Positions 25,899-33,847 of a stretch of 64,000 nt of DNA are shown one piece after another. The translations under genes and the position numbers were made by a program. Origin of the DNA: Candidatus Nanopelagicales bacterium (GTDB lineage: Bacteria > Actinomycetota > Actinomycetes > S36-B12 > GCA-2699445); contig JBAOHO010000010.1 in the NCBI GenBank assembly GCA_037045355.1, positions 1 to 64,000 on the forward strand. Reading direction: 5' to 3'. The notes under the pieces are model-generated. The model made no database searches. It worked only from the letters and a program-made list of their open reading frames with translations, and was not told the origin of the DNA. The stretch's first letter is position 1, and each line of letters starts with the position of its first letter.

Positions 25899-26921
25899 TC
25901 AGGCCCCGGGCACCGCGTTCCACGCGTCGGTCTGCTCCGGCAGGCGCACCACGCGATCGTCCACATCGGCATGTCGTGGGTTGTGGCCAGATCTCAGCAA
26001 CTGTCGAAACCCGTCTCGTTCATAGGTCGCAGCCGGAGTGTCCATCACGAAGTCGGTCAACTCGCGCGCGAATCGGTCGGGATCGTCTTCGTGCGGCAGG
26101 TGCCCCGATCCGCGGAAGATCTCCAATCGGGAGCCGGGCAACAGTTCGTGCGCGGAGTAGGCGTGCTTGACGGGGATCACGAGATCGCGGTCGCCCCACA
26201 CCACCATGGTGGGGACGCTGCGCGCGAGGTAGGCGCGGTCGATCATCGTGATGACCTGACCCTTCCAGTCGGCCGCAGCCCGCAGCACATGACGGAACGC
26301 GACGCGAGAACGGCGGTCGGCGAGCGCCTCGTACGCCTCGGCGAGGCCAGGCAGATCCTCTGTCCAGGGAAGGCCGCTGGCGGCCAGTCCGCTCATGGTG
26401 GCGCGCACGACGGGTCGAACCGGTGGCGCGGAAACGGCGGCGAGCGCGATTCCCGCACCGGGAACCGTCAACGCCTTGATCACGGGGTTGACGCTGCGAC
26501 CGAGTCCTCCTGAGGCCACCAGCACGATTCGTTCCGTCATCTCCGGGAACTGATAGGCGAACTGCATCGCGATGCCACCGCCGAGGCTGTTGCCGACGAC
26601 GGTGACGCTGGGGATATCGAGGTACGTGAGCAGGTCGCGCATGCCGTTGGCGTATCCACCGATGCTGTAGTCGGCGCGCGGCTTGTCGGATTCGCCGTGG
26701 CCCAGCAGGTCGGGGGCGATGACGGTGAAGGAACGGGCGAGTTGGGGCAGGACTGGGAGCCAGGTTTTGTGGTTCATCCCGATGCCGTGCAGAAGAAGCA
26801 AGGCGGGGCCCTGACCCGCCATGACGAAGGCACGGTCGTAGCCGTGGATCCGGACTTTGCGTACCCGGAAAGACCTCACATCGTTTCCACGGTTGTCACC
26901 CACGGTTACCTCCGATGTCAT
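25899..26921 (-). CDS. Alpha/beta-fold hydrolase
   Basis: 340 residues. Core motifs: 'ALLLLHGIGMNHKTW' (HG oxyanion), 'VIAPDLLGHGESDKP', nucleophile elbow 'VVGNSLGGGIAMQFA' with Ser near residue 112, acid 'VVWGDRDLVIP' near 240 and catalytic His in 'RGSGHLPHEDDP' near 270. The layout is that of C-C hydrolases, haloperoxidase-like esterases and meta-cleavage enzymes; nothing in the sequence decides between them. A ~40-residue polar C-terminal tail follows the fold. Confidence 0.8.
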   Translation of the reverse strand: MTSEVTVGDNRGNDVRSFRVRKVRIHGYDRAFVMAGQGPALLLLHGIGMNHKTWLPVLPQLARSFTVIAPDLLGHGESDKPRADYSIGGYANGMRDLLTYLDIPSVTVVGNSLGGGIAMQFAYQFPEMTERIVLVASGGLGRSVNPVIKALTVPGAGIALAAVSAPPVRPVVRATMSGLAASGLPWTEDLPGLAEAYEALADRRSRVAFRHVLRAAADWKGQVITMIDRAYLARSVPTMVVWGDRDLVIPVKHAYSAHELLPGSRLEIFRGSGHLPHEDDPDRFARELTDFVMDTPAATYERDGFRQLLRSGHNPRHADVDDRVVRLPEQTDAWNAVPGA

Positions 26922-26958
26922 TCAAGTATCGAACGCCGCGAGGGGCGGTGGTTGTTGC

Positions 26959-26991
26959 GTCACCCATGATCTACGTCACGTTTAGGTCACA
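26959..26991 (+). promoter_or_regulatory. Three GTCAC direct repeats upstream of the Rpf-like gene
   Basis: GTCACC at 26959, GTCACG at 26975 and GTCACA at 26986. The last two are spaced 11 bases start to start, i.e. one helical turn on the same DNA face. MtrA-type response regulators in actinobacteria recognise GTCACA-like direct repeats and control cell-wall hydrolase genes, so this is a candidate site about 100 bases before the start at 27092. The motif comparison is from memory. Confidence 0.35.
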
Positions 26992-27091
26992 GCCACGACT
27001 GGAGTTGCGGGGAGAGGAGGGCGAACATTGGCCATTTTCCGGCGGCCGGGTCCGCCGGTCGCTACGGTCGCCCACGACAGAAGGGGCCTTC

Positions 27092-27970
27092 ATGCGACTG
27101 TTGCGACTGGCGGTGCGACCGGGGTTGGTGGTGGCGCTGCTCGCGCTGGGGTCCACCGTTCCCGGCCTGGCGGCGGCGGCACCGAGCGGCTCCTCGGCCG
27201 TTGTCCCGGTCAGTCGCGCGGAGGCGCAAAGTCGCCCGGTTCTGCGTGCTGGCGCCAGTGGCGTGTGGGTCAGGAGACTGCACCGCGCCCTCGGCATCGT
27301 CCCGGCCCGCCAACCGTTCGGAGCTGCGACGGAACGCGCGGTCCGCGCCTTTCGGGTCGCTCACGGACTGTCGGACAAGCCGGTGGTATCCGTGCGGATG
27401 TGGATGCTGCTCGGAAGTCCGGCGACCGCCTCCGAGGGTGGTGACTTCGCCGATCGCCCCACGCTGCGGCAAGGTGACAGTTCGGCGTGGGTTCAAGCAC
27501 TGCAGGTCGCGCTGGCCGTGCAACCCGCGTCCGGCTACTTCGGTCCCGTCACCGCAGCGGCTGTGGAGAGATTCCAGGCTGAGTCCGGACTCGCCGTCAC
27601 CGGAATCGTCAACCGTGCCACCTGGCAAGCCCTCGGAAGCCGCGTCGCCGCCCCCGCCACCGACGTGACCACGACCACCGCGGCACGCACTTCACGCAAC
27701 TATCGGCAGTCGATCGGGGTGACTGCCTTCGCATCGTCGGCGACAGCCCAGATGGTCGTGCAACGCGAATCCGGCGGACAGTGCGATGTCTCCGACCCCA
27801 GCGGTAAATACCGCGGCAAATGGCAGATGGACAGCAACTTCTGGTCGGCGTATGGCGGGCGTGAATTCGCAGCCACTCCGGATCAGGCCACGTGCGCCGA
27901 ACAGGACATCGTGGCCTACCGGGGGTGGGTCGATCGATGGTGGCAGCCATGGTCGACCACCGCATCGTGA
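27092..27970 (+). CDS. Secreted peptidoglycan-binding protein with Rpf-like transglycosylase domain
   Basis: 292 residues from ATG 27092. The signal peptide is 'RPGLVVALLALGSTVPGLAA'. Two tandem PG_binding_1 repeats follow: one at residues ~50-110 ('GASGVWVRRLHRALG') and one at ~125-185 ('GDSSAWVQALQVALAV', 'GYFGPVTAAAVERFQAESG'). After a Thr-rich linker comes a C-terminal domain 'MVVQRESGGQCDVSDPSGKY' and 'RGKWQMDSNFWSAYGG' that resembles resuscitation-promoting factor or SLT-like lysozyme folds, with the Glu of RESGG as probable catalytic acid. Likely a secreted muralytic enzyme. tRNA genes follow on the opposite strand. Confidence 0.75.
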   Translation: MRLLRLAVRPGLVVALLALGSTVPGLAAAAPSGSSAVVPVSRAEAQSRPVLRAGASGVWVRRLHRALGIVPARQPFGAATERAVRAFRVAHGLSDKPVVSVRMWMLLGSPATASEGGDFADRPTLRQGDSSAWVQALQVALAVQPASGYFGPVTAAAVERFQAESGLAVTGIVNRATWQALGSRVAAPATDVTTTTAARTSRNYRQSIGVTAFASSATAQMVVQRESGGQCDVSDPSGKYRGKWQMDSNFWSAYGGREFAATPDQATCAEQDIVAYRGWVDRWWQPWSTTAS

Positions 27971-27984
27971 CGCACCTGACCGCG

Positions 27985-28058
27985 TGGGGCGGGTGGGGCT
28001 CGAACCCACGACGGGCGGATTATGAGTCCGCTGCTCTAACCGACTGAGCTACCGCCCC
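27985..28058 (-). tRNA. tRNA with CAT anticodon (elongator Met, or Ile2)
   Basis: A 74-base cloverleaf: acceptor GGGGCGG pairs with CCGCCCC, D-arm 'GCTCAGTCGGTTAGAGC', anticodon arm 'GCGGACTCATAATCCGC' with loop CTCATAA, T-arm 'GTGGGTTCGAGCCCCAC', discriminator A. CCA is not encoded. CAT can be elongator Met or lysidine-modified Ile (AUA); the sequence alone does not decide. The 7-bp acceptor without a 1:72 mismatch argues against an initiator. Confidence 0.9.
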
Positions 28059-28075
28059 GAGAGACGTCGAAGGGG

Positions 28076-28148
28076 CTCCCGCGGCTGGACTCGAACCAGC
28101 AACCTGTCGATTAACAGTCGAATGCTCTGCCGATTGAGCTACGCGGGA
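28076..28148 (-). tRNA. tRNA-Asn (GTT)
   Basis: A 73-base cloverleaf: acceptor TCCCGCG pairs with CGCGGGA, D-arm 'GCTCAATCGGCAGAGC', anticodon arm 'TTCGACTGTTAATCGA' with loop CTGTTAA, T-arm 'GCTGGTTCGAGTCCAGC', discriminator G. CCA is not encoded. It lies 17 bases upstream of the CAT tRNA on the same strand, so the two are probably co-transcribed. Confidence 0.95.
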
Positions 28149-28200
28149 CTGATCGAGGCCCAACTGTACCGGCCCAGAGGCGCTCGGCACAGCGGCGGGG

Positions 28201-28701
28201 TCACACGCCGAGTTGGCCTCGTAGTCGGGTCAGTTCGAGGTCCGTCTGAGCGCGCACCGCGGGGTCCGTGGGATCGACGCCAGGGCTAGGGACGATCCGC
28301 CACTCGAGTATCCCGGTGTCCGAGTTGCGGCGCGCCACGACGCGCACCTGCCCGCCCGGCACCACGACGCGGGAGTTGACGATGATCGAGTTGGTCACCC
28401 GATCACGGACCACCGCCGGCAGCTCCCCTTGCGCGTCCACCGGCACCACCCGTTGACTGATCCCACCTTCGACCTGTAGCTGCAGCTCCAGTAACGGAGG
28501 CTGCCAAGTGGCGCGATCGATCTCGTCCCACCGCCAGCGGACCTGCTCCGGAGGGTCCACCAGGTGCAGAGCACGGTCGGTGGCCACGAGGTACGCCGTG
28601 TCTTCGCTGTGGCAGACGGACAGTACCCGTTCGCCGGGCTTGAGCACGAGCGCCTGTTTGACGTCAGCGGGCACCGTGTCCCGGCGCCAGGGGATCCGCA
28701 T
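28201..28701 (-). CDS. Hypothetical protein coupled to dnaG
   Basis: 166 residues 'MRIPWRRDTVPADVKQALVL' with 'KPGERVLSVCHSEDTAYLVA', 'TDRALHLVDPPEQVRWRWDE' and 'NSDTGILEWRIVPSPGVDP'. The alternation of short strands suggests a PH-like or all-beta domain. I do not recognise it beyond being a common neighbour of actinobacterial dnaG. The start ATG overlaps the dnaG stop (TGATG), implying translational coupling. No signal peptide or membrane helix is present. Confidence 0.6.
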   Translation of the reverse strand: MRIPWRRDTVPADVKQALVLKPGERVLSVCHSEDTAYLVATDRALHLVDPPEQVRWRWDEIDRATWQPPLLELQLQVEGGISQRVVPVDAQGELPAVVRDRVTNSIIVNSRVVVPGGQVRVVARRNSDTGILEWRIVPSPGVDPTDPAVRAQTDLELTRLRGQLGV

Positions 28702-30509
28702 CAGTCGCCCGCCCAGTAGCCCCGCAGCATGCGGCGGTAGTCCTCGACCGACAGCAGGTCGGCCAGCAGTTGCGCTTGCCGGGCAGGGTCGGATTCCGCG
28801 GCCGGCTCGCCCATGGCGGCGCGCAGATCGGCGACCCGCCGGGCCGCGGCCTGGTCGAGCAGCCGGGCGAGCACTCCGACACCGTAGGTCTCGTCTCCTT
28901 GATCCGCCGGCAGCGGACCACTGATGAGCGCACGGATGGCGCGCCGTTGGTCGTCGTCCACGCAGGCATCGAGAACGGCCGCGACCCACGCCGGGCCATC
29001 GGCCACCGGTCCGGCGGCGATGATGGCCTGGTAGATATCCCGGGCCATGCCCTCGGCAAAGGCGTCCTCCTCGATCGATTCCAGCCACGGACCAGCTACC
29101 TCGGGCTGCTGCAAGATGACCTGCAGCGCCTGACGCTCGAGGTCGGACGCACCCCGCGAGGGGATCCGGCCGGGGGGTGGACGACGTGGCTGGGCAGACT
29201 GGCCGGGCACGGCCGCCACCTGTCTCATCACCTGCTCGGTGTCGGTGCCGAGCCAGCCCGCGACCTGCCGTGCGTACTCCGGTCGCAGTGTCGGATCCTT
29301 GAGACCCGCGACGATCGGCGCGGCCGCGCGCATCCCTGCCGCACGACCCTCAGCCGTACGCAGATCGAGATCGGCGAGCGAGGTGCGCAGGACGAACTCG
29401 AACAGCGGGCGGCGTTCGGCCACCAACTCACGCACGGCCTCGTCTCCGCGCTGCAGCCTCAGATCGCAGGGGTCCAACCCGTCACCGGCGATCGCCACGT
29501 AGGTGCGAGCCGCGAACTGCTGGTCCTCGTCGTAGGCGCGCAGCGCCGCCTTCTGCCCGGCGGCGTCACCGTCGAAGGTGAAGATGACCTGGGCACTGTC
29601 GTCATCGAGCAGCAACCGGCGCAGGACCTTGACATGCCCAGATCCGAATGCCGTCCCGCACGTTGCGACCGCGGTGTCGATGCCCGCGAGGTGGCAGGCC
29701 ATGACATCGGTGTAGCCCTCGACGATCACGGCTTGGTGTTCCTTGGCGATCGCGCGCCGGGCTTCGTAGAGGCCGTAGAGGACTTGGCTCTTCTTGTACG
29801 CAACGGTCTCGGGGGTGTTGAGGTACTTCGGTCCGGCGTCGTCGGCCAGTCTGCGGGCCCCGAACCCCACGATGTCGCCGGACACGTCCCGGATCGGCCA
29901 GATGACACGGTCGCGGAACCGATCGTAGGTGCGACCATCTCCCTGACCGGCCACACCCGACGCGATGATGGCCCTCTCGCTCAGACCCTCGCCCCGAAGG
30001 TGCCCGAGCAGACCCTGTCTGGGCGCATAACCGACACCGAAATGCTCCCAGACGTCGGGGTCGAAGCCCCGCGACTGCAGGAATTCGCGGGCGGCAACCG
30101 CCCCGGAGCCCTGCAACTGCGCGGCGAAGTACCGTGCCGCCGCAGTGTTCACGGCGACGACCTGCGCCCGTTGGCCGGGATCGGGGCCACGCCCCGCGCC
30201 TCCGCCCTCGATACGAAGCTGGACCCCGACCCGGCCGGCGAGTTTCTCCACGGCTTCGTGGAAGGACAGGTGGTCCATCGCCATCAGGAAGTCGATCGCG
30301 TCGCCTCCCGCTCCGCAGCCGAAGCAGTAGTACAGGCCTTTCGCGGGAGTGACGTGGAAACTGGGTGACCGCTCCTCGTGAAAGGGGCACAGGCCCTTCA
30401 ACGAACCGCCGCCGGCCGGACGCAGGGTCACGTGCTCCGAAATGACCTCGTCGATGCGGATCCGATCGCGCACGGTCGCGATATCAGCGGCCGCGATACG
30501 TCCGGACAT
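28701..30509 (-). CDS. dnaG: DNA primase
   Basis: 602 residues, intact. N-terminal zinc ribbon: 'CPFHEERSPSFHVTPAKGLY' then 'YCFGCGAGGDAIDF' (Cys-His and Cys-Cys ligands, residues ~41-66). The TOPRIM/RNA-polymerase domain carries 'VIVEGYTDVMACHLAG' near 270 and 'VIFTFDGDAAGQKAALRA' near 310. The C-terminal helicase-binding region includes 'RQAQLLADLLSVEDYRRML'. It synthesises RNA primers for replication and binds DnaB. Start ATG 30509. Its stop overlaps the downstream hypothetical gene. Confidence 0.95.
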   Translation of the reverse strand: MSGRIAAADIATVRDRIRIDEVISEHVTLRPAGGGSLKGLCPFHEERSPSFHVTPAKGLYYCFGCGAGGDAIDFLMAMDHLSFHEAVEKLAGRVGVQLRIEGGGAGRGPDPGQRAQVVAVNTAAARYFAAQLQGSGAVAAREFLQSRGFDPDVWEHFGVGYAPRQGLLGHLRGEGLSERAIIASGVAGQGDGRTYDRFRDRVIWPIRDVSGDIVGFGARRLADDAGPKYLNTPETVAYKKSQVLYGLYEARRAIAKEHQAVIVEGYTDVMACHLAGIDTAVATCGTAFGSGHVKVLRRLLLDDDSAQVIFTFDGDAAGQKAALRAYDEDQQFAARTYVAIAGDGLDPCDLRLQRGDEAVRELVAERRPLFEFVLRTSLADLDLRTAEGRAAGMRAAAPIVAGLKDPTLRPEYARQVAGWLGTDTEQVMRQVAAVPGQSAQPRRPPPGRIPSRGASDLERQALQVILQQPEVAGPWLESIEEDAFAEGMARDIYQAIIAAGPVADGPAWVAAVLDACVDDDQRRAIRALISGPLPADQGDETYGVGVLARLLDQAAARRVADLRAAMGEPAAESDPARQAQLLADLLSVEDYRRMLRGYWAGD

Positions 30510-30595
30510 GGCCGCATCCTACGCAACGACCTCGCACGCGCCGGGCGGGCGCGGGTGCCCTGTGGACGCCGCAACGCCCGCTTCGACATGATCAA

Positions 30596-31822
30596 ATGGG
30601 CGGCATGTCCGCAGTGCAACCACTTGTCGATCGCGGCCACCGGGGATCGCTGAGCCGGGGCAGCCTTCGGCGGGACACCCCGGGGTGCGAGCGGGTGGCC
30701 CACCTGAACAACGCTGGTGCCAGCCTCAGTCCTGCGGTGGTCGTCGATCGGATGGTGACCCACCTGCGTCTCGAGGAACAGATCGGGGGCTACGAGGCGG
30801 CAGCCCAAGTGGCAGATGAACTCGCCTCTGGCCGCCACGTGATCGCACAACTCGTCGGCGCAACGGCGCGGCAGGTCGCTCTGGTGGAGTCCACGACTGC
30901 CGGGCTGCACCGGGTCCTGTCCGCTGTATCCCTGAGCCGAGGCGACCGCGTCCTGGTGGCGGGGTCGGAGTACGCCAGCACCGTGCTGCCGCTGCTGCAG
31001 TTGTCCCGGCGGATGGGCCTGCGGGTCGAGTTCATCCCGGACGGAGTCGACGGCAGCATGGACGTCGAATTTCTCGCAGCGACCGTGGATGACGATGTCC
31101 GCTTGGTGAGTGTGGTGCACGCGCCGTCCCACAACGGCGTCGTGAATGACGTTGCCGCGATCGGCGAGGTCCTGCGGCGCAACGCCCCCGATGCCTGGTA
31201 TCTCGTGGATGCCTGCCAATCGCTGGGCCAGTTGCCGATCGACATGGGCCGCATCGACTGCGACTTCCTGATCGCCAGCGGACGCAAGTATCTGCGCGGG
31301 CCGCGCGGCAGTGGGCTGTTGGCGGTCAGCGATCGGGCCCTGGCTCGACTCGACGGCTTTCCCGTTGATATTCGCGGCGCTCGCTGGATCGGCTCTGCCG
31401 AGTTCGAGGTGGCGGCGTCCGCCACTCGGTTCGAGTCGTTCGAGCGCTCCGTTGCGGTGAACCTGGGCCTGATCGAGGCCGCTCGGTACGCCCAGGCGGT
31501 CTCGATTCCCGTGCTGCACGGCGCCATCACGCGCAGTGCCGAGTACCTGCGAAGTCACATCGGAGCCATCCCGGGGTGGTGGGTCCTGGACCGTGGCACC
31601 CAACGCTCAGGCATCGTCACCGCCCGTCACGAGTACCGGTCGATCGCCGACACCGTCGCAGCGCTGGCCCGCGCCGGCGTGAATGGCTGGGAGGTCACGG
31701 CCCCCACGAATCCCCGGCAGTTGGGCGAGCGATCTGTCCTACGGTTGAGTCCACACGCATACAACACCCAGGCCGAGCTCGATCGTGCGCTGAGCGTGCT
31801 CGCGGATCTCGCGGACCTCTGA
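30596..31822 (+). CDS. Class V aminotransferase / cysteine desulfurase-like protein
   Basis: 408 residues. PLP fold type I, class V: 'ERVAHLNNAGASLSPAVVVD', 'VALVESTTAGLHRVLSAVSL', 'VLVAGSEYASTVLPLLQLSR', 'VSVVHAPSHNGVVNDVAAIG', 'YLVDACQSLGQLPIDM' (PLP-binding Asp) and 'CDFLIASGRKYLRGPRGSG' with the Schiff-base Lys. The C-terminal 'SVLRLSPHAYNTQAELDRAL' is typical of isopenicillin-N-epimerase/selenocysteine-lyase-like members. No mobile-loop cysteine typical of IscS/SufS is evident, so sulfur transfer is not supported. It is divergent from dnaG. Confidence 0.8.
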   Translation: MGGMSAVQPLVDRGHRGSLSRGSLRRDTPGCERVAHLNNAGASLSPAVVVDRMVTHLRLEEQIGGYEAAAQVADELASGRHVIAQLVGATARQVALVESTTAGLHRVLSAVSLSRGDRVLVAGSEYASTVLPLLQLSRRMGLRVEFIPDGVDGSMDVEFLAATVDDDVRLVSVVHAPSHNGVVNDVAAIGEVLRRNAPDAWYLVDACQSLGQLPIDMGRIDCDFLIASGRKYLRGPRGSGLLAVSDRALARLDGFPVDIRGARWIGSAEFEVAASATRFESFERSVAVNLGLIEAARYAQAVSIPVLHGAITRSAEYLRSHIGAIPGWWVLDRGTQRSGIVTARHEYRSIADTVAALARAGVNGWEVTAPTNPRQLGERSVLRLSPHAYNTQAELDRALSVLADLADL

Positions 31823-31846
31823 CTCGGGGGTCGGGCGGACGTGGGC

Positions 31847-33085
31847 TCACCCGCACAGCCGGCGGTGCCACACAAGAAGTGACGCATCCGTCAGGCTGGC
31901 TACCTGGTCCAGCACCACCCGCGTCCGGGCGGCATCGTCGCAGGCCGCAGTCCAGCGCACGCGCAGCCATGGTTCGAGTTCGTCCCCGCCGCGATCGAGC
32001 AGCGCGGTGACCACGTCGGTCAGCAGTTCACGTTGCTCGGCGTACAACTCATCGGCGCCCGGACGCAGCATCACGTAAGCCGCTGCCATTGCTTTCATCA
32101 CGGCGACCTCGAGTCGGATGGAGTCGGGTACTACAAGGTCGGCGGCATAGCGCCGCAGCGGACGGCTGCCGAATTGCTGCCTGGTTGCTTGTTCGGCGGC
32201 GCGCGAGAACCGGCCGATCAGTTCGCTGGTCATGCGCTTCACCGCGGCCAACGACCGTGTCGTGCCATCGAACGACTCCACCCAGCAATCCAGCGACCGC
32301 AGCCGCTGGAGGGCCTCGGCGAGGGCAGCCGGGTCCGCCTGCGGCGCGTACCAGGCCAGACAACGCTGGACCACACGTTCGCGTTCCACGGCCGAATCGA
32401 GGCGCGCGGGTATGAGCCAGCCCAACTGCACAGCGTCGTCGACGTCGTGGACGCTGTAGGCGACGTCATCCGCCCAGTCCATGACCTGAGCCTCGAGACA
32501 CACCGTGGCAGCGGGCGCATCCCGGCGCATCCAGTCGAAGATCACCCGGTCGTCGTCGTAGACACCGAACTTGGGCACCCGTTCGGCACGCGGCCAGGGG
32601 TACTTGCTGCTGGCATCCAGGCAAGCGCGGGTGAGGTTGAGCCCGACGCTGACAGGGCCATCCTCATCGATGATCTTGGCCTCGAGGCGAGTCAGCACGC
32701 GGAACGTCTGGGCATTGCCCTCGAACCCGCCGCACGATTGCGCCAGTGCGTTCAGGGCATCCTCGCCGTTGTGCCCGAAGGGCGGGTGGCCGAGGTCGTG
32801 CGCCAGACCTGCGACGTCGACGATGTCCGGATCACAACCCAACGCACCGCCGAGTTCCCGGGCCACCTGGGCGACTTCCAAGGAGTGCGTCAACCGCGTG
32901 CGCGGCACGTCGGATTCCCCCGCCACCAGCACCTGTGTCTTGCCCGCGAGCCGCCGCAGCGCAGAACAGTGCAGCACGCGCGCGCGATCCCGCGCGAAGG
33001 CAGAACGCAGCGTGGGTTTGTCCGGCTCGGACACGAACCGCTCGACCGCGGCGCCGTCATAGCCGGGAGACCCGGCGTCGGTCAT
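31847..33085 (-). CDS. dgt: Deoxyguanosinetriphosphate triphosphohydrolase-like protein
   Basis: 412 residues from ATG 33085. HD-domain dGTPase family hydrolysing dNTPs to nucleoside and tripyrophosphate. Motifs: 'FARDRARVLHCSALRRLAGK' and 'TRLTHSLEVAQVARELG' (first metal His), 'VAGLAHDLGHPPFGHNGEDA' with HD, and 'MDWADDVAYSVHDVDDAV' (last metal Asp). The start overlaps the stop of the DUF218 gene (ATGA). Confidence 0.9.
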   Translation of the reverse strand: MTDAGSPGYDGAAVERFVSEPDKPTLRSAFARDRARVLHCSALRRLAGKTQVLVAGESDVPRTRLTHSLEVAQVARELGGALGCDPDIVDVAGLAHDLGHPPFGHNGEDALNALAQSCGGFEGNAQTFRVLTRLEAKIIDEDGPVSVGLNLTRACLDASSKYPWPRAERVPKFGVYDDDRVIFDWMRRDAPAATVCLEAQVMDWADDVAYSVHDVDDAVQLGWLIPARLDSAVERERVVQRCLAWYAPQADPAALAEALQRLRSLDCWVESFDGTTRSLAAVKRMTSELIGRFSRAAEQATRQQFGSRPLRRYAADLVVPDSIRLEVAVMKAMAAAYVMLRPGADELYAEQRELLTDVVTALLDRGGDELEPWLRVRWTAACDDAARTRVVLDQVASLTDASLLVWHRRLCG

Positions 33086-33747
33086 GACCGGTCGCCGGCC
33101 AAGTGCCACCGATCCCACAGGTGGAAGCGCACCAGCCCGAGTGACTCACGGGCGACGTACTCGGGGGTGAGCAACGCCCCATCGCCCATGGCGGGTCCGT
33201 TGGAGTGGGTGCGGAAGCCGAGTTCGGACATGATCGCTGAACTGCGGGCGAGATGTGCCCGGTCGGAAACGACGGTGACCTCACCCCATCCTTCGCGATC
33301 GGCACGGTTGGCGACGGCCGCGAGAGAGGTGAGCGTGTCGCGACCCTTGGGAATCGCGACGATGGCATCGGAGGGAACTCCCAATCGCTGCAGGTAGGCG
33401 GAGCCCGACTCCGCCTCGGTGGTGCGGTCGCCGGGCATGCCCCCACCTACGGTGATGATGAAGGGAGCAACACCGTCGCGGTAGAGCTCGGCGGCGTACT
33501 CGAGTCGGTTGGCGAGCACTGGGGAAGGTTCCCCGCCGTACTGGGCCGCACCGAGGACGACGAGAGCGTCGCTGCGGCTGTCGTCGTATTGCCGGGCGGA
33601 GGAGACGACCGCCCCGGCCGCGAGGAGCAGGACCATGACGACAGCGACCAACCCGGCGAGCAGCAGCCGTGGCACGACGGACCGCCGGCGCCGCACCGCG
33701 GGCGGGCGCGCCGGAACCCGCGGCGGCGTGGCGGTGACTGCTGGCAT
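33082..33747 (-). CDS. YdcF/SanA-like DUF218 membrane protein
   Basis: 221 residues. N-terminal basic stretch then one helix 'LLLAGLVAVVMVLLLAAGAV'. The extracytoplasmic DUF218 domain has 'SDALVVLGAAQYGGEPSPVL', 'FIITVGGGMPGDRTTEAESG' (Glu of the family), 'VAIPKGRDTLTSLAAVANRA', 'VVSDRAHLARSSAIMSELG' and 'REVLG'-region equivalent 'ARESLGLVRFHLWDRW'. Family members are implicated in envelope and peptidoglycan-related functions; the reaction is unknown. Start ATG 33747. It overlaps the dGTPase start by 4 bases. Confidence 0.8.
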   Translation of the reverse strand: MPAVTATPPRVPARPPAVRRRRSVVPRLLLAGLVAVVMVLLLAAGAVVSSARQYDDSRSDALVVLGAAQYGGEPSPVLANRLEYAAELYRDGVAPFIITVGGGMPGDRTTEAESGSAYLQRLGVPSDAIVAIPKGRDTLTSLAAVANRADREGWGEVTVVSDRAHLARSSAIMSELGFRTHSNGPAMGDGALLTPEYVARESLGLVRFHLWDRWHLAGDRS

Positions 33748-33847
33748 CTGCCCATTGTCACCGAGGCACCCGACAGATTCCAGACTTTCGGGGTGTGTCT
33801 TACCTGGCTCTGACCGAAGGCCTCGCTCGGACCTGACAGTGCGCGCG

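Noticed and set aside
27985..28058. Initiator tRNA-Met
   Set aside because: The first base pair of the acceptor is a normal G-C, and the anticodon stem lacks the three consecutive G-C pairs at the loop end that mark initiators.
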